Position numbers and translations under genes: made by a program
The notes under the pieces: generated by a model
What the model saw: the letters and a program-made list of their open reading frames with translations, nothing else
Told to the model about the DNA's origin: nothing
Databases searched by the model: none
Source: CALNZV01 sp942491115
GTDB lineage: Bacteria > Desulfobacterota > Desulfobacteria > Desulfobacterales > UBA5852
Direction: 5' to 3'
Length of the DNA stretch: 64,000 nucleotides
NCBI GenBank assembly: GCA_942491115.1
Contig: CALNZV010000007.1
Span: 806,001 to 870,000, forward strand
Part shown: positions 1-8,537 of the stretch, one piece after another
Position numbering within the stretch: position 1 is the stretch's first letter
Layout: every line of letters starts with the position of its first letter

Positions 1-361
1 TGTCGGCAATGCGGGCCAGCTGGCGGTCTAAACGGTATTCATCCGGTGCCTGATACTCGAACCGCTCAACCCCGGTCTCCTCGACCAGGGAATAGAGGTT
101 GGCCTCGAAGGACTGTCGGTTGTCGGGGTTGTCCAGGGCGAAGTAGACCACCCGATGGCCGTCTTCGGCAAGCCCGTCGGCGAACCGGCGCATGGCCCCG
201 AAGAACGCCAGGACTTTTTGCACATGGTGGTTGACGTAGTCCGTTTCCTGGCGGACCTCCATCAGGGTGTAGATCACCGTCGGATCCACTGAGTCGAACC
301 AGGGGTGCCGGGTATTGAGTTGATCACCCAGTATCAGGCGAAGGAGGCGGGGTTTCGTCAT
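1..361 (-). CDS. FeS-type cryptochrome/6-4 photolyase (PhrB-like), 5' part only
   Basis: The frame opens with ATG at 361 and stays open to the window edge, giving about 120 N-terminal residues. They begin MTKPRLLRLILGDQLN and contain HPWF, the start typical of the photolyase-related proteins (DPRP family, PhrB/CryB type) that bind FAD and a [4Fe-4S] cluster and in studied members repair 6-4 photoproducts. The antenna domain is what is visible; the FAD and FeS ligands lie outside. It follows the class II photolyase by 19 bp on the same strand and is probably the last or a late gene of the photorepair operon. Family call is strong, substrate is inferred from the family. Confidence 0.85.
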   Translation of the reverse strand, partial: MTKPRLLRLILGDQLNTRHPWFDSVDPTVIYTLMEVRQETDYVNHHVQKVLAFFGAMRRFADGLAEDGHRVVYFALDNPDNRQSFEANLYSLVEETGVERFEYQAPDEYRLDRQLARIAD

Positions 362-380
362 GGGGGGGTCTTTCGCCGTA

Positions 381-1769
381 TCATTTCCGATAATCGGCCG
401 CTTTCCGGTTAAGCACCTTCACTTTGTCCACATAGGCGGCAATGTCGCACTTGCGCTCGAGGCCCGATGCGGCCATGTAGCGGACTTTACCGAAGATCTC
501 CCGCTCGAACCAGGCCCGGTCGTGGAGTCCGAACACCCAGCCCACGCCTGCAAAGGAGTTGGGATCCCTGCCGTCAAGGAAATACTTGTTGTTGATGGCC
601 AGTGTGGTCTTGAATCCGGCTTCCGGAGTCGGCGACCACTCGAGGATTTTCTTTCCCCAGTACATGCGCATGTAATTGTGCATGAACCCGGTATCCCGCA
701 TCTCCGTCATGGCCGCATTCCAATAGGGGTCATGGGTATCGGCTGCCTCCAGGGTCTCCCTGTCGTAGGCGGGGTCGCGCCGGTCGCGGGCATGCTCGGC
801 GAGGGTTTTCCGTGCCCAGGGAGGCAGGCAGCCAAACCGATCGTAGTTCGGGGTATATCGGACAAAATTGACGGCCAGTTCCCGGCGGACGATGAGTTCC
901 TCTAAATAAGCAGCCCGGTCCGCGCCCGTCCCTTCCAAGGCGTTCCCCACGGCCAGAGCGGTGAACACGGGAGAGATCTGTCCGAAATGAAGGTAGGGGC
1001 TCATATGTGAGATGTCGTCGGTCTGGGGTTGGTTTCGGTGGGTATCGTAGCAGTCCAGCCCCCGGCGGATAAAGCGGCGAAGGCGCTTTTTGGCCTCCCC
1101 CGGCCCCCCTTTGAAGAAGGCGGAGACCGGGGGAACGCTCCGGTCGATGTCGAGGCCGTCCAGCATGCGGTCGATGTCGGCGATGTCGAGGCCGTCGACG
1201 TCCAGATCGAGGGAGGACTGCTTCGGTCGGTACCGGGGGCATGGAATGAGATAGTCGTTCAGGTGCCTGTGGATTCGGGGACGAATCGTCCGGGCGGCGT
1301 ATTCAGCTTTTGGAGACACGACGGCCGTCGGGACCACCACATCCCCCTCAACGGCCACCGTCCGGCATCCCACGGCCTGGGCCACGGCCTCCCGCCAGGC
1401 CACCTGGGGACGGGTGTAGCCCACATCGCAGACCACCAGGGCGGCTCTTTCCGACAACCCCCGGACCACCTTGGCTGGATCCCCCTTCCGGACCACCAGC
1501 CGGATGCGTCGCTTGGCCAGGGCTTGCCCCGTCTGGGACAGCCCCTCCAAAAGGAACCGATAGTGGCGGAGGTTGGCTTCAGGGTAGCCGTCCGTGAGCC
1601 CGAAAACCACCAGGACCGGCAACCCGAGCCGGTTGCCTTCTTTGACAGCAACCTCCAAGGCCGGGTTGTCATGGGGCCGCTGGGATTGCTGCATCCAGTA
1701 GAGCACCCAGTCGCCCTTTCGGGTTTCATGCCGGTTGAGGGCGGTTATCCGTTCCGCCTGAATCGTCAT
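381..1769 (-). CDS. phr: Class II deoxyribodipyrimidine (CPD) photolyase
   Basis: A 462-residue protein of normal class II length. Near residue 30 it has the class II signature MQQSQRPHDNPAL at the start of the Rossmann-like antenna domain. The C-terminal FAD-binding half holds MRMYWGKKILEW and the block NNKYFLDGRDPNSFAGVGW, both typical of class II enzymes. These use reduced FAD and blue or near-UV light to split cyclobutane pyrimidine dimers in DNA. The start ATG has a GGGAGCG ribosome site. It sits 32 bp downstream of the octahaem cytochrome gene and 19 bp upstream of a second, FeS-type photolyase, so two photolyases of different damage class are probably co-transcribed. Confidence 0.95.
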   Translation of the reverse strand: MTIQAERITALNRHETRKGDWVLYWMQQSQRPHDNPALEVAVKEGNRLGLPVLVVFGLTDGYPEANLRHYRFLLEGLSQTGQALAKRRIRLVVRKGDPAKVVRGLSERAALVVCDVGYTRPQVAWREAVAQAVGCRTVAVEGDVVVPTAVVSPKAEYAARTIRPRIHRHLNDYLIPCPRYRPKQSSLDLDVDGLDIADIDRMLDGLDIDRSVPPVSAFFKGGPGEAKKRLRRFIRRGLDCYDTHRNQPQTDDISHMSPYLHFGQISPVFTALAVGNALEGTGADRAAYLEELIVRRELAVNFVRYTPNYDRFGCLPPWARKTLAEHARDRRDPAYDRETLEAADTHDPYWNAAMTEMRDTGFMHNYMRMYWGKKILEWSPTPEAGFKTTLAINNKYFLDGRDPNSFAGVGWVFGLHDRAWFEREIFGKVRYMAASGLERKCDIAAYVDKVKVLNRKAADYRK

Positions 1770-1801
1770 TGGCGCTCCCTTTTTGATGCCCCAAGGATGG
1801 C

Positions 1802-3310
1802 TCAGGGTGAGGGCGGGGGCAGGCGTCGCTCGAGATCGATCCGGTGCTTAAGATCGATCACGGAAGAAGACAGCTGATACCGGCCATTGGCAAATACCCC
1901 GTAATCGCCCCCACCCGCCATGGCCGATGCGAACCGGACCGTGTTGCCGTAGAAAAGCCAAGTGTCGCTCCAGAGCCGCTCGAGGGACTCGTCAAAGGGG
2001 GACTCCCCCTGGTCGAATCCCTTGGCCAGACCGTCTTTCCAGCCGATCTGCATTAGGTCCGTCGCCGCCCGGATGGACTGATTGGACTCTTCGATGGTGT
2101 TGTGGTAGCGCTCGAAGTGACCCGTCACCCATGAGCTGTCATGGCATTTGAGGCAGATGGCCTGCATCACGGCCGTTCGTTCCGCCTGCTCTTCCGCAGT
2201 GATGAGGAAGTCTGTGGCAAAGCCCCCGTCCAGATCCGTGGGCAGAGGCCGCCCGTTCCGATTGCGGATGATGCTGGTGTCTGGTGATTTGGGCTGGGGG
2301 TGGGCATAGACAAGGCCGAAAATCCGCCATGACAGACGGTTTTTCATCTCGTGGGTCCGCTCGGCCACCACCACCTCGTCGGTGTCCACCAGGAGGCTCA
2401 CATGACAGGTGGCGCAGGTGGGAGCCTTGAAATCCTTCCCCACGGTCCAGGGAACGGCCGTAAAATCCCACTGCGAGTTCATGGCGGAATAGATGTTGCC
2501 GTGTTTGCTGGCGGTGTAGACTTTGTATGCCGGCACATCAGGGCCGATGTGGCATTCGCTGCAGGTATGGGGTTTCCTGGCCATCTCGATGGAAAACCCG
2601 TGGCGGGTATGACAGGCGGAACAGGCGCCGAGGCTGCCATCCAGATTGACCCGCCCCACCCCCTGGTTGGGCCATCCCTCGATCACCGGAAATTCAAGCT
2701 CTCCCGCATCGGTGTCCCTGACCTCGGTGCCGGTGGCCTTCAATTCGGTGCCGTGACAGTAATAGCAGGCCTCAGCCCGGGTGGCGTCGGACTCGGGAGC
2801 TATGGTCAGCCCTTCCTTACCGACGGTCGGCCGGCCGAGAATCGAGCGCTGAAGCTGATTATAGACAGCGTTGTCCGCCAGGTTTTTTCGTGCGTGGGCC
2901 ATGATGTTCTGGGAGTACTGGTCGGCCTCCACCTGGTGGCAGGTCTTGCAGTCGTCCGGGGAAACCACCACATGGACCTGATAGCCGTTGTGTTCGAAGG
3001 TGTCGGCATGGGCATCGGGTCTTAGCAGGTGGCATTCGGCGCATCCCACCGCCACCCCCTTCAGGTCCTCCGGCACGGACTCGGCCGACACCTTCCGGGA
3101 AAGGCCATCCACTGCCATGGCCTCGGCGGGAGTGACGGCCGCGTGGCGGCTGTGCTGCCAGCCCTCCACGATCCCCGGATGAAAGGAGGCATGGCACTCA
3201 AGACACTCCTGGGTGGCGTCGCTAAGAGGGGCGTCGGCGCCGAAGGCTGCAGGCCCCCCCCACCACAGGAGGATCAGAAGACAACAGAGGGTGGAACGGA
3301 AGGATGTCAA
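1802..3310 (-). CDS. Octahaem cytochrome c, hydroxylamine-oxidoreductase-like
   Basis: A 502-residue exported protein with an N-terminal signal peptide (hydrophobic core about residues 8-22) and exactly eight CXXCH haem sites: CLECH (36-40), CAECH, CKTCH, CYYCH, CSACH, CSECH, CATCH and CLKCH. The spacing and the blocks CSACHTRHGFS and CLKCHDSSWVTGHFERYHNT match the HAO/epsilon-HAO octahaem family, which acts in the periplasm on hydroxylamine, nitrite or related N or S compounds. I cannot tell whether the Tyr that crosslinks the P460 haem is present, so reductase versus oxidase direction is open. The start is TTG, preceded by AAAGGAG and overlapping the TGA of the SRPBCC gene by 4 bp. No quinol-oxidising NrfH-like partner is adjacent, which is odd. 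Confidence 0.88.
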   Translation of the reverse strand: MTSFRSTLCCLLILLWWGGPAAFGADAPLSDATQECLECHASFHPGIVEGWQHSRHAAVTPAEAMAVDGLSRKVSAESVPEDLKGVAVGCAECHLLRPDAHADTFEHNGYQVHVVVSPDDCKTCHQVEADQYSQNIMAHARKNLADNAVYNQLQRSILGRPTVGKEGLTIAPESDATRAEACYYCHGTELKATGTEVRDTDAGELEFPVIEGWPNQGVGRVNLDGSLGACSACHTRHGFSIEMARKPHTCSECHIGPDVPAYKVYTASKHGNIYSAMNSQWDFTAVPWTVGKDFKAPTCATCHVSLLVDTDEVVVAERTHEMKNRLSWRIFGLVYAHPQPKSPDTSIIRNRNGRPLPTDLDGGFATDFLITAEEQAERTAVMQAICLKCHDSSWVTGHFERYHNTIEESNQSIRAATDLMQIGWKDGLAKGFDQGESPFDESLERLWSDTWLFYGNTVRFASAMAGGGDYGVFANGRYQLSSSVIDLKHRIDLERRLPPPSP

Positions 3311-3783
3311 AACGAACTCCTTTGTTGAGGCGTTGAAGAAAACCGGTATCTCAGGGCCTCCGCCCGGAAGTCGAAAATGGCCTCCAGGCGGCGGACGATA
3401 AGGGTGTGGGCCATTCGGCCGGCGGGACCGAAGGGTAAAGCATAATGGATGCTGTCCTTCATTTCAACACCGCCCTTTGCGGAGCGGAACCGATGACGGT
3501 GGTGCCAGAAACGAAAGGGGCCTATTCGCTGCTCGTCCACAAAATAGGACGGGGCCTTGCTGTGGGTGATTTCAGTCACCCAGGGTCTGGTCAACCCCGG
3601 CATCGGTCGGTGGGTGTAAGTGATGATGAGTCCGGGATAGATTTCGTCCGGCACCTCCGAGGTAATGGCGAGCCCGAGCCATGGCGGGGTGATGGTCCTG
3701 AGATTCCGGGGATTGGAGAAAAACGCCCAGGCGTCATCCACTCCAATGGGAAGGGTCTGGAGCCGCTCAAGACGGTATAGCAT
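3307..3783 (-). CDS. SRPBCC (START-like) domain protein
   Basis: A 158-residue single-domain protein. The N-terminus (LERLQTLPIGVDDAWAFFSNPRNL) and the later block YALPFGPAGRMAHTLIV are characteristic of the SRPBCC/polyketide-cyclase-like fold, a helix-grip cavity for a hydrophobic ligand. No ligand can be read from the sequence. The start ATG overlaps the stop of the upstream SDR gene by one base (TGATG), and its own stop overlaps the TTG start of the cytochrome gene, so the three are translationally coupled. SRPBCC genes of this type are often found beside photolyase and SDR genes in light-induced clusters of other bacteria (general knowledge, not seen here). Confidence 0.8.
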   Translation of the reverse strand: MLYRLERLQTLPIGVDDAWAFFSNPRNLRTITPPWLGLAITSEVPDEIYPGLIITYTHRPMPGLTRPWVTEITHSKAPSYFVDEQRIGPFRFWHHRHRFRSAKGGVEMKDSIHYALPFGPAGRMAHTLIVRRLEAIFDFRAEALRYRFSSTPQQRSSF

Positions 3784-5279
3784 CAGAGGGGCAACCCTTC
3801 AGGCCCTTCGATCACCCGGGCCCCGCAGCGGTCGGCGATCCCCTTCAACAGGCCCCGGAACACCCACTGGTGGGCCGGATAAAGTCCGTACCAATAGGCG
3901 AGCCCCGCGAGACCCCGGGGCAGGAAATCCGAACGCAGAACGATCTCGGTGCCCCGGACGGTCTCCTTCAGGGTGAGCGTCATCAATGCGTCTCCCGGGG
4001 CTCTCATTCTTGATTGAAGCACCAGTTTGCGGGGACGGTCGACCGTCGACACCCGCCAGAAATGAAAATAGTCCCCCTCCTCGAGCCGGTCGGGATGTCT
4101 GCGTTGCGCCGTCAGACCCGGTCCTCCGGCCAGCCGGTCGACCCCCCCCCGAATCCGCCATAACGGGCCGCCGTGGTAGTAGCCATGGTTACCCCCGATG
4201 GCCTCCACGACAGGCCAGACGTCACGGACCATGGCCTCAACGAGAATGCGGCATTTCAAGGTGAGGGTCGAGCCCCCGGCGTAGGGGGCATCCCCGCAGT
4301 ACGTCCACTCCGCCGGCATGACATCCCCCGCTGGCAGCTGGCAGGCGTCGTTTTGGGCCTGCTGAACCCGCTCCAGTGCCCTGCGGATGGTCTCCCGGGA
4401 TTCCTGGAGGCGGCGGGGAACCACGGTGCGGATGGCGTCGTCTCTACAGACCACCGGGATGCCGAGTCCCTCGGCCAAGGGCCTGGCGATGACGGCCGGC
4501 ACCGGCGTGACCAGATGGATCCACAGGGAGCTCAATGTCGGTGTGAGCACCGGCACGGGAATGATGAGCCGGGGCATCAAGCCAGCCTCCTGGGCATAGA
4601 TCCGAATGAGATCGCGGTAGCTGAGCACTTCGGGTCCCCCGATATCGAAGGTTTCCCCGGCGGTTTCCGGGGTTTCGATGCACCCTTTGATATATCCCAG
4701 CACATCGGAAATGGCGATGGGCTGGCAAGGGGTGCTGACCCATTTGGGGGTAATCATGACCGGGAGCCGCTCCACCAGATACCTGAGCATCTCAAAAGAG
4801 GCGCTGCCCGACCCGATGATCATGGCCGCCCGAAGGATGGTCACCGGGACGCCGCTGCGCTTGAAAATCTCCTCGACCTCGTGCCGGGAGCGGAGATGCT
4901 TGCTCAACCCGGGATGGTCGATATCCCCGAGCCCCCCGAGATAGATGATCCTCCCGACGCCTGCGGCCGATGCAGCGACGGCGACGGCTTCGGCCGCTGT
5001 ACGGTCGGCATCGGCGAATCGGCCCTTGCTGGCGATCATGGAATGGATCAGGTAGACGACGGTGCCGCAGCCGTGAACGGCCCTGTCCACGGTACCGGAG
5101 TCCAGGGCGTCCATGGCAGTGATCTCCACAGCGGCGTGCCCGCTCCAGGGCATGGGTCTCAGGCGTTCAGGATTTCGGGCTGAGGCCCGGACGCGATAGC
5201 CGGCTTCCAGAAGCAGCGGCACCAGGCGGCCTCCCACGTAGCCGCTGGCTCCGGTAACCAAAACAGGTCGTGATTCCAT
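3783..5279 (-). CDS. SDR/NAD(P)-binding epimerase-like protein with C-terminal DUF2867
   Basis: A 498-residue two-domain protein. Residues 1-300 form an atypical short-chain-dehydrogenase/NmrA-like Rossmann domain beginning VLVTGASGYVGGRL, the NAD(P)-binding glycine motif. Residues from about 340 to the end match the DUF2867 type (GGNHGYYHGGPLWRIRGGVDRLAGG, then ADRCGARVIEGP). The whole architecture is the YbjT-like group seen with photolyase genes. The reaction is unknown. It lies 27 bp after rudS and overlaps the SRPBCC start. The fused DUF2867 domain is itself SRPBCC-like, so this gene and the next probably act on the same ligand class (inference). Confidence 0.82.
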   Translation of the reverse strand: MESRPVLVTGASGYVGGRLVPLLLEAGYRVRASARNPERLRPMPWSGHAAVEITAMDALDSGTVDRAVHGCGTVVYLIHSMIASKGRFADADRTAAEAVAVAASAAGVGRIIYLGGLGDIDHPGLSKHLRSRHEVEEIFKRSGVPVTILRAAMIIGSGSASFEMLRYLVERLPVMITPKWVSTPCQPIAISDVLGYIKGCIETPETAGETFDIGGPEVLSYRDLIRIYAQEAGLMPRLIIPVPVLTPTLSSLWIHLVTPVPAVIARPLAEGLGIPVVCRDDAIRTVVPRRLQESRETIRRALERVQQAQNDACQLPAGDVMPAEWTYCGDAPYAGGSTLTLKCRILVEAMVRDVWPVVEAIGGNHGYYHGGPLWRIRGGVDRLAGGPGLTAQRRHPDRLEEGDYFHFWRVSTVDRPRKLVLQSRMRAPGDALMTLTLKETVRGTEIVLRSDFLPRGLAGLAYWYGLYPAHQWVFRGLLKGIADRCGARVIEGPEGLPL

Positions 5280-5306
5280 TGACCTTTCTCCTGTTGTCGG
5301 GGCCGG

Positions 5307-6257
5307 TCAGACGTGGTTTCTCAATTTGAGTTCCAAGGGATGCGGGTTGAGGTAAGTCTGTCCGGCCAGATAGGACTTGTCGTATTTTCGGACATAGTGA
5401 TTGATCAAAGTGATCGGCACAATCAGGGGGGTCAGTTCCCTGCGGTAGGCGCCGATCACATCGAGAAGCTCCTGTTTTTCGTCCCGGGTCAGCTCCTTTT
5501 TAAAATACCCCAGCATGTGCTGAAGGACGTTGGTGTTCTTTTTCACGGTGGTCTTGAGCCGCAGGGCCTCTATCATCAGTCGCTCGTAGTCGGCCTCGAG
5601 GCTACCGCAGTCCATCTGCTTTCCGGCGGCCACCAGTTTCCCCATCTGGCGGGCGATCTCGGGGCTGTGGGCCATGAGGGTCAGCTTGTTCCGGGAATGG
5701 AAGTCCACCACGTTGCCCACGCAGGAAGGCCGGGAGCGGGCCTCACGCCAACGCTTGAGGGTGAAGATCTGGTCGATGAAGTTCTCCCTGATTTTGGAAT
5801 CGTTAAGGCGGCCGTCCTCCTCGACCGGCACCAGTGGGAAATGATTCATGAAGGCCCTTGCGAACACCCCCACACCCTTCTTCTGAGGCATCCCCTTTTT
5901 GCCGTAGACCTTCACCCGGATCATGCCGCTGCTGGGAGAGTCGCTTTTGAAGATGAAGCCGCATAGGCGCTCTTTTTCAAGGCGATGAAGCCGTTCGGCG
6001 GCCCAACTCTTCATGGTATCCGTGTGATCGATCTGGGTTCGGGTGGTCACTAGACGGGGATCGTCAGGGTCCCCGACGAGCCTTAGGGTCTCCCGGGGAA
6101 CCCCCAACCCGATTTCCATCTCGGGGCATACCGGAACCCAGTCGACATAGTCGCCAAGGGTGTCCGTCAGATACCGGTTTTTTTTGTGGCCTCCGTTCCA
6201 GCGGACGTTTTCGCCAAGAAGGCAGCTGCTGATACCGATTGTAATTTTGGTGTCCAT
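5307..6257 (-). CDS. rudS: RudS-type tRNA 4-thiouridine desulfidase (DUF523-DUF1722)
   Basis: A 316-residue protein using the ATG at 6257, which has GGAGG five bases upstream; an upstream in-frame start at 6311 lacks such a site. The N-terminal TudS/DUF523 domain shows ISSCLLGENVRW (Cys12) and VPVCPEMEIGL (Cys44); the C-terminal DUF1722 part ends YLNPHPLELKLRNHV. Two-domain proteins of this kind have been reported to remove sulfur from s4U in tRNA with a [4Fe-4S] cluster, lowering near-UV sensitivity, which fits the photolyase operon. Odd: where TudS proteins have SPSCG, this one has SPSSG (Ser110); Cys99 in LCGF lies close by and might be the third cluster ligand. Function by family, moderate certainty. 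Confidence 0.82.
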   Translation of the reverse strand: MDTKITIGISSCLLGENVRWNGGHKKNRYLTDTLGDYVDWVPVCPEMEIGLGVPRETLRLVGDPDDPRLVTTRTQIDHTDTMKSWAAERLHRLEKERLCGFIFKSDSPSSGMIRVKVYGKKGMPQKKGVGVFARAFMNHFPLVPVEEDGRLNDSKIRENFIDQIFTLKRWREARSRPSCVGNVVDFHSRNKLTLMAHSPEIARQMGKLVAAGKQMDCGSLEADYERLMIEALRLKTTVKKNTNVLQHMLGYFKKELTRDEKQELLDVIGAYRRELTPLIVPITLINHYVRKYDKSYLAGQTYLNPHPLELKLRNHV

Positions 6258-6344
6258 AGGATCCTCCAGCCCTTGGGTAGAAAACGCTGTGGTTCCGGCC
6301 TGGGGCTCCACAGCTTCCGGGGGACGACGGGGACGGGGGAGCGG

Positions 6345-8537
6345 TCAGTCGTCGCCCTCAGAGGGGGTGTCAAGAATAATGATTCCCAAATAGCCGTCTA
6401 CGGTGAGCCAATCACCGGTTCGAATGAACCCGGTGGCTTCGGGAACGCCGGTGATGCAGGGAAGCCCGTACTCTCTAGCGATGATAGCACCGTGGATCAG
6501 CATTCCTCCACGGCGTTCGACCACTGCGGCGGCCAGGGGAACCACAAAGGTCATATTGGGATCCACCGCATCGCAAACCAGCACCTCCCCCGCCTTGAAG
6601 GCGAAGAGGTCCTCAGGGGTTCCGACCACCCTTGCCGGGCCCCGGGCGATGCCGGGCCCGGCCGGCTGACCGATGAGTTGTCGGGCCCGGACGTCCGTCG
6701 GCGGAGATGCCGACGAGGCGGATCTGGCCATGGCGGGACCGAAAGCACCGCCAAGGGCGCTCACGAGGCGATCGTTGCCCTTTCGTATCGTCGATTGGGC
6801 AAGTCGATGTCTCGCCTCCTCGAGCGCAGTGTTCAGTTGGGCCTCGATCCGGCCCAAAACGATATTGTCGTCATCGCGAAGCCGGTAGCTGGCCCGTGCC
6901 AAATCCAGAAGCGCCTCCCCAAAGGCCAATTCCGACTCCGAAAAGCACTCCAGATACCGACTTTTCAGCGTTTCGGAATTCAACCCCGGAGCCTCGGGAG
7001 TAACGGTTTCGGGGGAGGACCGGGCAAATTCTTTCAGAAGCGAAACCAAAAGTGCCTGCTCCGCTGAACGGTCGACGGGGCCCCCCCCGCTCTGGTGAGT
7101 GCCCCCGAAATCTGACAAGAAAGCGTCGAGCTCCTTGCGAACCGTTTCGGCAGGCTCGCTCCGGGAATCGGCATCGTCAAGGGTCATCTGCCGCAAGCGC
7201 TCCCCCATGGCCAGGAGCCGCCGGTTTCGCTCCAGGCTCTTCAGGTCCGTACCCGTCAGCAGCGCGAGGAATTCGAAGGGAGACTCTGGCTTCACCCGAT
7301 CGTTGTATACTTGTCCAAAAAGACGGGCACCGTGGGCCATCGGGATGAAGTCCCGCCAGTAGACGCCGTTCCAGTGGGCATTGATCTCGGAGCGGCGTGC
7401 GATTTCTTCGGCCAACTGATCATTGTCGAGGCGACCCAGGTCAACGGCCGCCAGGGAATCGGCAATCCGGGCCATCTCCGGAAGATACTCGATTTCGATC
7501 TGGCGGCGAAGGGCTTGGAGACTGTCGAAGCTTCGCCGCAGGCTGAGGTACCAAGGGCGCTGATCGGCACCGGATGAGCCCTCTCCGGTCGTCACCGGCC
7601 GGGCCTGAAGCACCACCAGCCACTGATCCTCGAACGTCCATTCCGAATCCACCCCATGGCCGAAAAGCACTTCCAGGGCCATGCTAAGGTCGAAGACTTT
7701 TCTGGCCTCACTCACCGTCAACGGCGGCTTCTCCGCCAGATGAGCGGGAAGGGTTTGGAGCCGAATCCCATCCCCATGGGCAACGACGACCTGTTCTCGG
7801 TTCTCGGGGGGGTGATGGGACGCCCGCCGGCCCTCCCGGTCGAAGAACCACCGATCCGGAGCCACGGTACCGTCCACCAGTCCCTGATTGAGGCCATAGA
7901 CCGCCTCGACCACACCCTGGGTGTCGTCAACCGGATTCCGGCTGAAAACAACCCCCGAACGGTCTCCGTCCACCATGACCTGGATGACGACCGCCATGGC
8001 GCTCGATGCGACATCGAGGCCCATCTCGCGCCGGTAGAGCAAAGCGGCGTCGGACCACAGCGATGCCCACACCTGACGGACCCGATCGATCACAGCGTCC
8101 AGACCACGGACATTGACAAAGGATTCATGGATGCCCGCAAACGAGGATTGGGCATCATCTTCCCCCGGCGCTGAGGACCTCACCACCAGGGGGAGGTTTC
8201 GGAACCGCCCCTCACACTGACCCCTCAGCATCTCAACCGTTGGATCGGGAATGGGATGGGACAGGAACAGATGGCGAATTCTCAAGGACGTGTCCCAGAC
8301 CTCCTCCCAGCGCATGTCCTCCAGGGGCTTTCGGCTGAGTTCAAGGGTGACGCGCTCTTTGAGGTGGTTCTCCGACAGAAAATTGGCATAGGCGTCGACG
8401 GTCAGCACCACGGTATCGGGCACGGATATCCCTGCCTGATTCATTCGGGCCAAGGATTGGGCTTTGCCACCGATACGGGACCGCAGGTCACCGTCGATCC
8501 GGTCAAGGGGCAGGATCCAGGGCGGGGGAGACGTCAA
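6345..8537 (-). CDS. PEP-synthase/rifampin-phosphotransferase-like enzyme without PEP TIM barrel
   Basis: A 730-residue protein with an N-terminal ATP-grasp PPDK_N domain (GGKAQSLARMNQAGISVPDTVVLT at the start, VVRSSAPGEDDAQSSFAG near 120, VDSEWTFEDQWLVVLQARPV near 310), a middle region without recognisable motif, and a C-terminal swivelling phospho-His domain (about 640-730) with GGMLIHGAIIAREYGLP holding the catalytic His. The PEP-binding TIM barrel of PEP synthase and PPDK is absent. That order, ATP-grasp, substrate domain, His domain, is that of rifampin phosphotransferases and related dikinases that phosphorylate a small molecule while turning ATP into AMP and phosphate. The substrate here cannot be read. 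Its start lies 35 bp inside the upstream PPOX gene. Confidence 0.75.
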   Translation of the reverse strand: MTSPPPWILPLDRIDGDLRSRIGGKAQSLARMNQAGISVPDTVVLTVDAYANFLSENHLKERVTLELSRKPLEDMRWEEVWDTSLRIRHLFLSHPIPDPTVEMLRGQCEGRFRNLPLVVRSSAPGEDDAQSSFAGIHESFVNVRGLDAVIDRVRQVWASLWSDAALLYRREMGLDVASSAMAVVIQVMVDGDRSGVVFSRNPVDDTQGVVEAVYGLNQGLVDGTVAPDRWFFDREGRRASHHPPENREQVVVAHGDGIRLQTLPAHLAEKPPLTVSEARKVFDLSMALEVLFGHGVDSEWTFEDQWLVVLQARPVTTGEGSSGADQRPWYLSLRRSFDSLQALRRQIEIEYLPEMARIADSLAAVDLGRLDNDQLAEEIARRSEINAHWNGVYWRDFIPMAHGARLFGQVYNDRVKPESPFEFLALLTGTDLKSLERNRRLLAMGERLRQMTLDDADSRSEPAETVRKELDAFLSDFGGTHQSGGGPVDRSAEQALLVSLLKEFARSSPETVTPEAPGLNSETLKSRYLECFSESELAFGEALLDLARASYRLRDDDNIVLGRIEAQLNTALEEARHRLAQSTIRKGNDRLVSALGGAFGPAMARSASSASPPTDVRARQLIGQPAGPGIARGPARVVGTPEDLFAFKAGEVLVCDAVDPNMTFVVPLAAAVVERRGGMLIHGAIIAREYGLPCITGVPEATGFIRTGDWLTVDGYLGIIILDTPSEGDD

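Noticed and set aside
1029..5183. Long open frames opposite the photolyase, cytochrome and SDR genes (e.g. 1029-1877 and 4173-5183, plus strand)
   Set aside because: They mirror strong minus-strand genes, have no ribosome site at their starts and show Gly/Pro/Arg-rich shadow composition.
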